Origin: Sporosarcina sp. Marseille-Q4063 | GTDB taxonomy: Bacteria; Bacillota; Bacilli; Bacillales_A; Planococcaceae | Assembly: GCF_018309085.1 (NCBI RefSeq) | Contig: NZ_CP070502.1 | Span: 2,294,001-2,358,000 of the forward strand | Direction: 5' to 3' | Length of the DNA: 64,000 nucleotides | In this document: in pieces, positions 63,519 through 64,000 of the stretch | How positions within the stretch are numbered: position 1 is the first letter of the stretch | Layout of the letters: the number at the start of each line of letters is the position of its first letter | The notes under the pieces: model-generated | Databases searched by the model: none | What the model saw: only the letters and a program-made list of their open reading frames with translations | What the model was told of the DNA's origin: nothing | Made by a program: the position numbers and the translations under genes

Positions 63519-64000
63519 TTAGAACGGCAAGTCGTCGTCCGAAACTTCTATCGGACCTCCGCCTGTCGAAAATGGATCATCGTTTGTACGTGTATAGTTT
63601 TGCTGATTTGGTTGGTGATTCGATTGCTGATACGCTGGCTGTTGTTGTTGAGCGCCACCTTGGAACGATGCTCCTTGATAAGGTGCATTCGAACCTTCTT
63701 CGGACCTTCCAGCATTCGCACCGCGCGGTTCAAGGAATTGTACGCTATCCGCGACAACCTCTGTCATAAAGACACGATTGCCATCCTTACCTTCAAAGTT
63801 ACTCGTCTGTATACGACCTTCAATTCCAGTAAGGCTACCTTTCCTTAAAAAGTTCGCCGTGTTTTCTGCTTGCTTGCGCCAAGTTACACAGTTAACGAAA
63901 TCAGCTTCACGCTGACCTTGTTGGTTAGTGAATGGTCTGTTCACAGCGAGTGTGAAACGAGTGACCGCCACACCACCTTGTGTATACTTAAGCTCAGGAT
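63519..64000 (-). CDS. ssb: Single-stranded DNA-binding protein (partial, N-terminus outside window)
   Basis: Replication/repair SSB with an OB fold ([37 protein letters not shown]), a Gln/Asn/Gly-rich linker and the conserved C-terminal tip DDDLPF that recruits partner proteins. The frame stays open to position 64000 and reads [13 protein letters not shown], so a GTG at 63971 is internal and only the first 15-20 residues are missing. rpsF should lie further right. Confidence 0.97.
   Translation of the reverse strand, partial: PELKYTQGGVAVTRFTLAVNRPFTNQQGQREADFVNCVTWRKQAENTANFLRKGSLTGIEGRIQTSNFEGKDGNRVFMTEVVADSVQFLEPRGANAGRSEEGSNAPYQGASFQGGAQQQQPAYQQSNHQPNQQNYTRTNDDPFSTGGGPIEVSDDDLPF

Overview
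The window looks like a chromosomal segment of a low-GC Gram-positive bacterium of the order Bacillales, most likely Planococcaceae (Sporosarcina/Lysinibacillus-like). This rests on the walRKHIJ-htrA-rlmH block, the rpsR-yybS-gdpP-rplI-dnaB block, a trp operon under a T-box, a SAM-I riboswitch over metNPQ, and many Bacilli-specific families (DUF4003, DUF4317, CxxH/CxxC protein, YybS). The genus is inferred from gene order and protein style, not from a database search. In Bacillus subtilis the ssb/rpsR/gdpP/dnaB/wal genes lie just left of oriC and are transcribed away from it, so the right end of the window is probably the oriC-proximal end, and the minus strand, which carries most genes, is the leading strand.

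Layout. 1-5.3 kb: an oligopeptide ABC transporter operon (oppD-F-B-C-A, oppA cut by the window edge) with a good sigma-A promoter. 5.7-6.7 kb: a DUF4003 gene. 6.8-13.0 kb: trpEDCFBA with tightly overlapping genes, no trpG, and a Trp-specific (UGG) T-box leader. 13-18 kb: an RluF-type pseudouridine synthase, a polar amino-acid ABC transporter and the S13 carboxypeptidase DacB. 18-20.5 kb: MgtE, a VOC protein and a TauE/SafE permease. 20.6-25.1 kb: SAM-I riboswitch, metN-metP-metQ and an M20 amidohydrolase, followed by a 21-bp periodic repeat. 25-28.2 kb: acetyl-CoA hydrolase/CoA-transferase, a LytTR regulator and a CBS-ACT protein resembling CbpA. 28-38 kb: an MFS exporter, an alkaline-phosphatase-superfamily enzyme, a DUF5068-like lipoprotein, an ABC exporter pair, a CNT nucleoside transporter and an acyl-CoA ligase. 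38-45 kb: a second RluF-like enzyme, an NlpC/P60 hydrolase, a LysR regulator divergent from a CofE-like (F420 glutamyl ligase family) protein, an inverted-repeat-bounded 0.9-kb cassette, an orphan lipoprotein and a Fic protein. 45-48.6 kb: NUDIX, DUF1456, DUF4317, RlmH and a CxxH/CxxC protein. 49-56 kb: htrA and walJIHKR. 56-64 kb: a LysM-G5-M23 peptidase, dnaB, rplI, gdpP, yybS, rpsR and ssb (cut at its 5' end).

How it fits together. Amino-acid supply is controlled by two riboswitches: tRNA-Trp for trp and SAM for met. Cell-wall homeostasis is concentrated in the wal operon, the neighbouring M23 peptidase (with a near-consensus WalR box), DacB and the NlpC/P60 protein. Cyclic-di-AMP signalling is represented by GdpP (degradation) and a candidate receptor (the CbpA-like protein).

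The most unusual non-coding structures are a modular dispersed repeat with one copy on each side of htrA-wal and an exact 33-bp piece in the met operon; the long inverted repeat at 42.5/43.4 kb whose small core is flipped relative to its arms; and the 21-bp periodic repeat at 25 kb. No complete mobile element, CRISPR array, tRNA or rRNA was seen.
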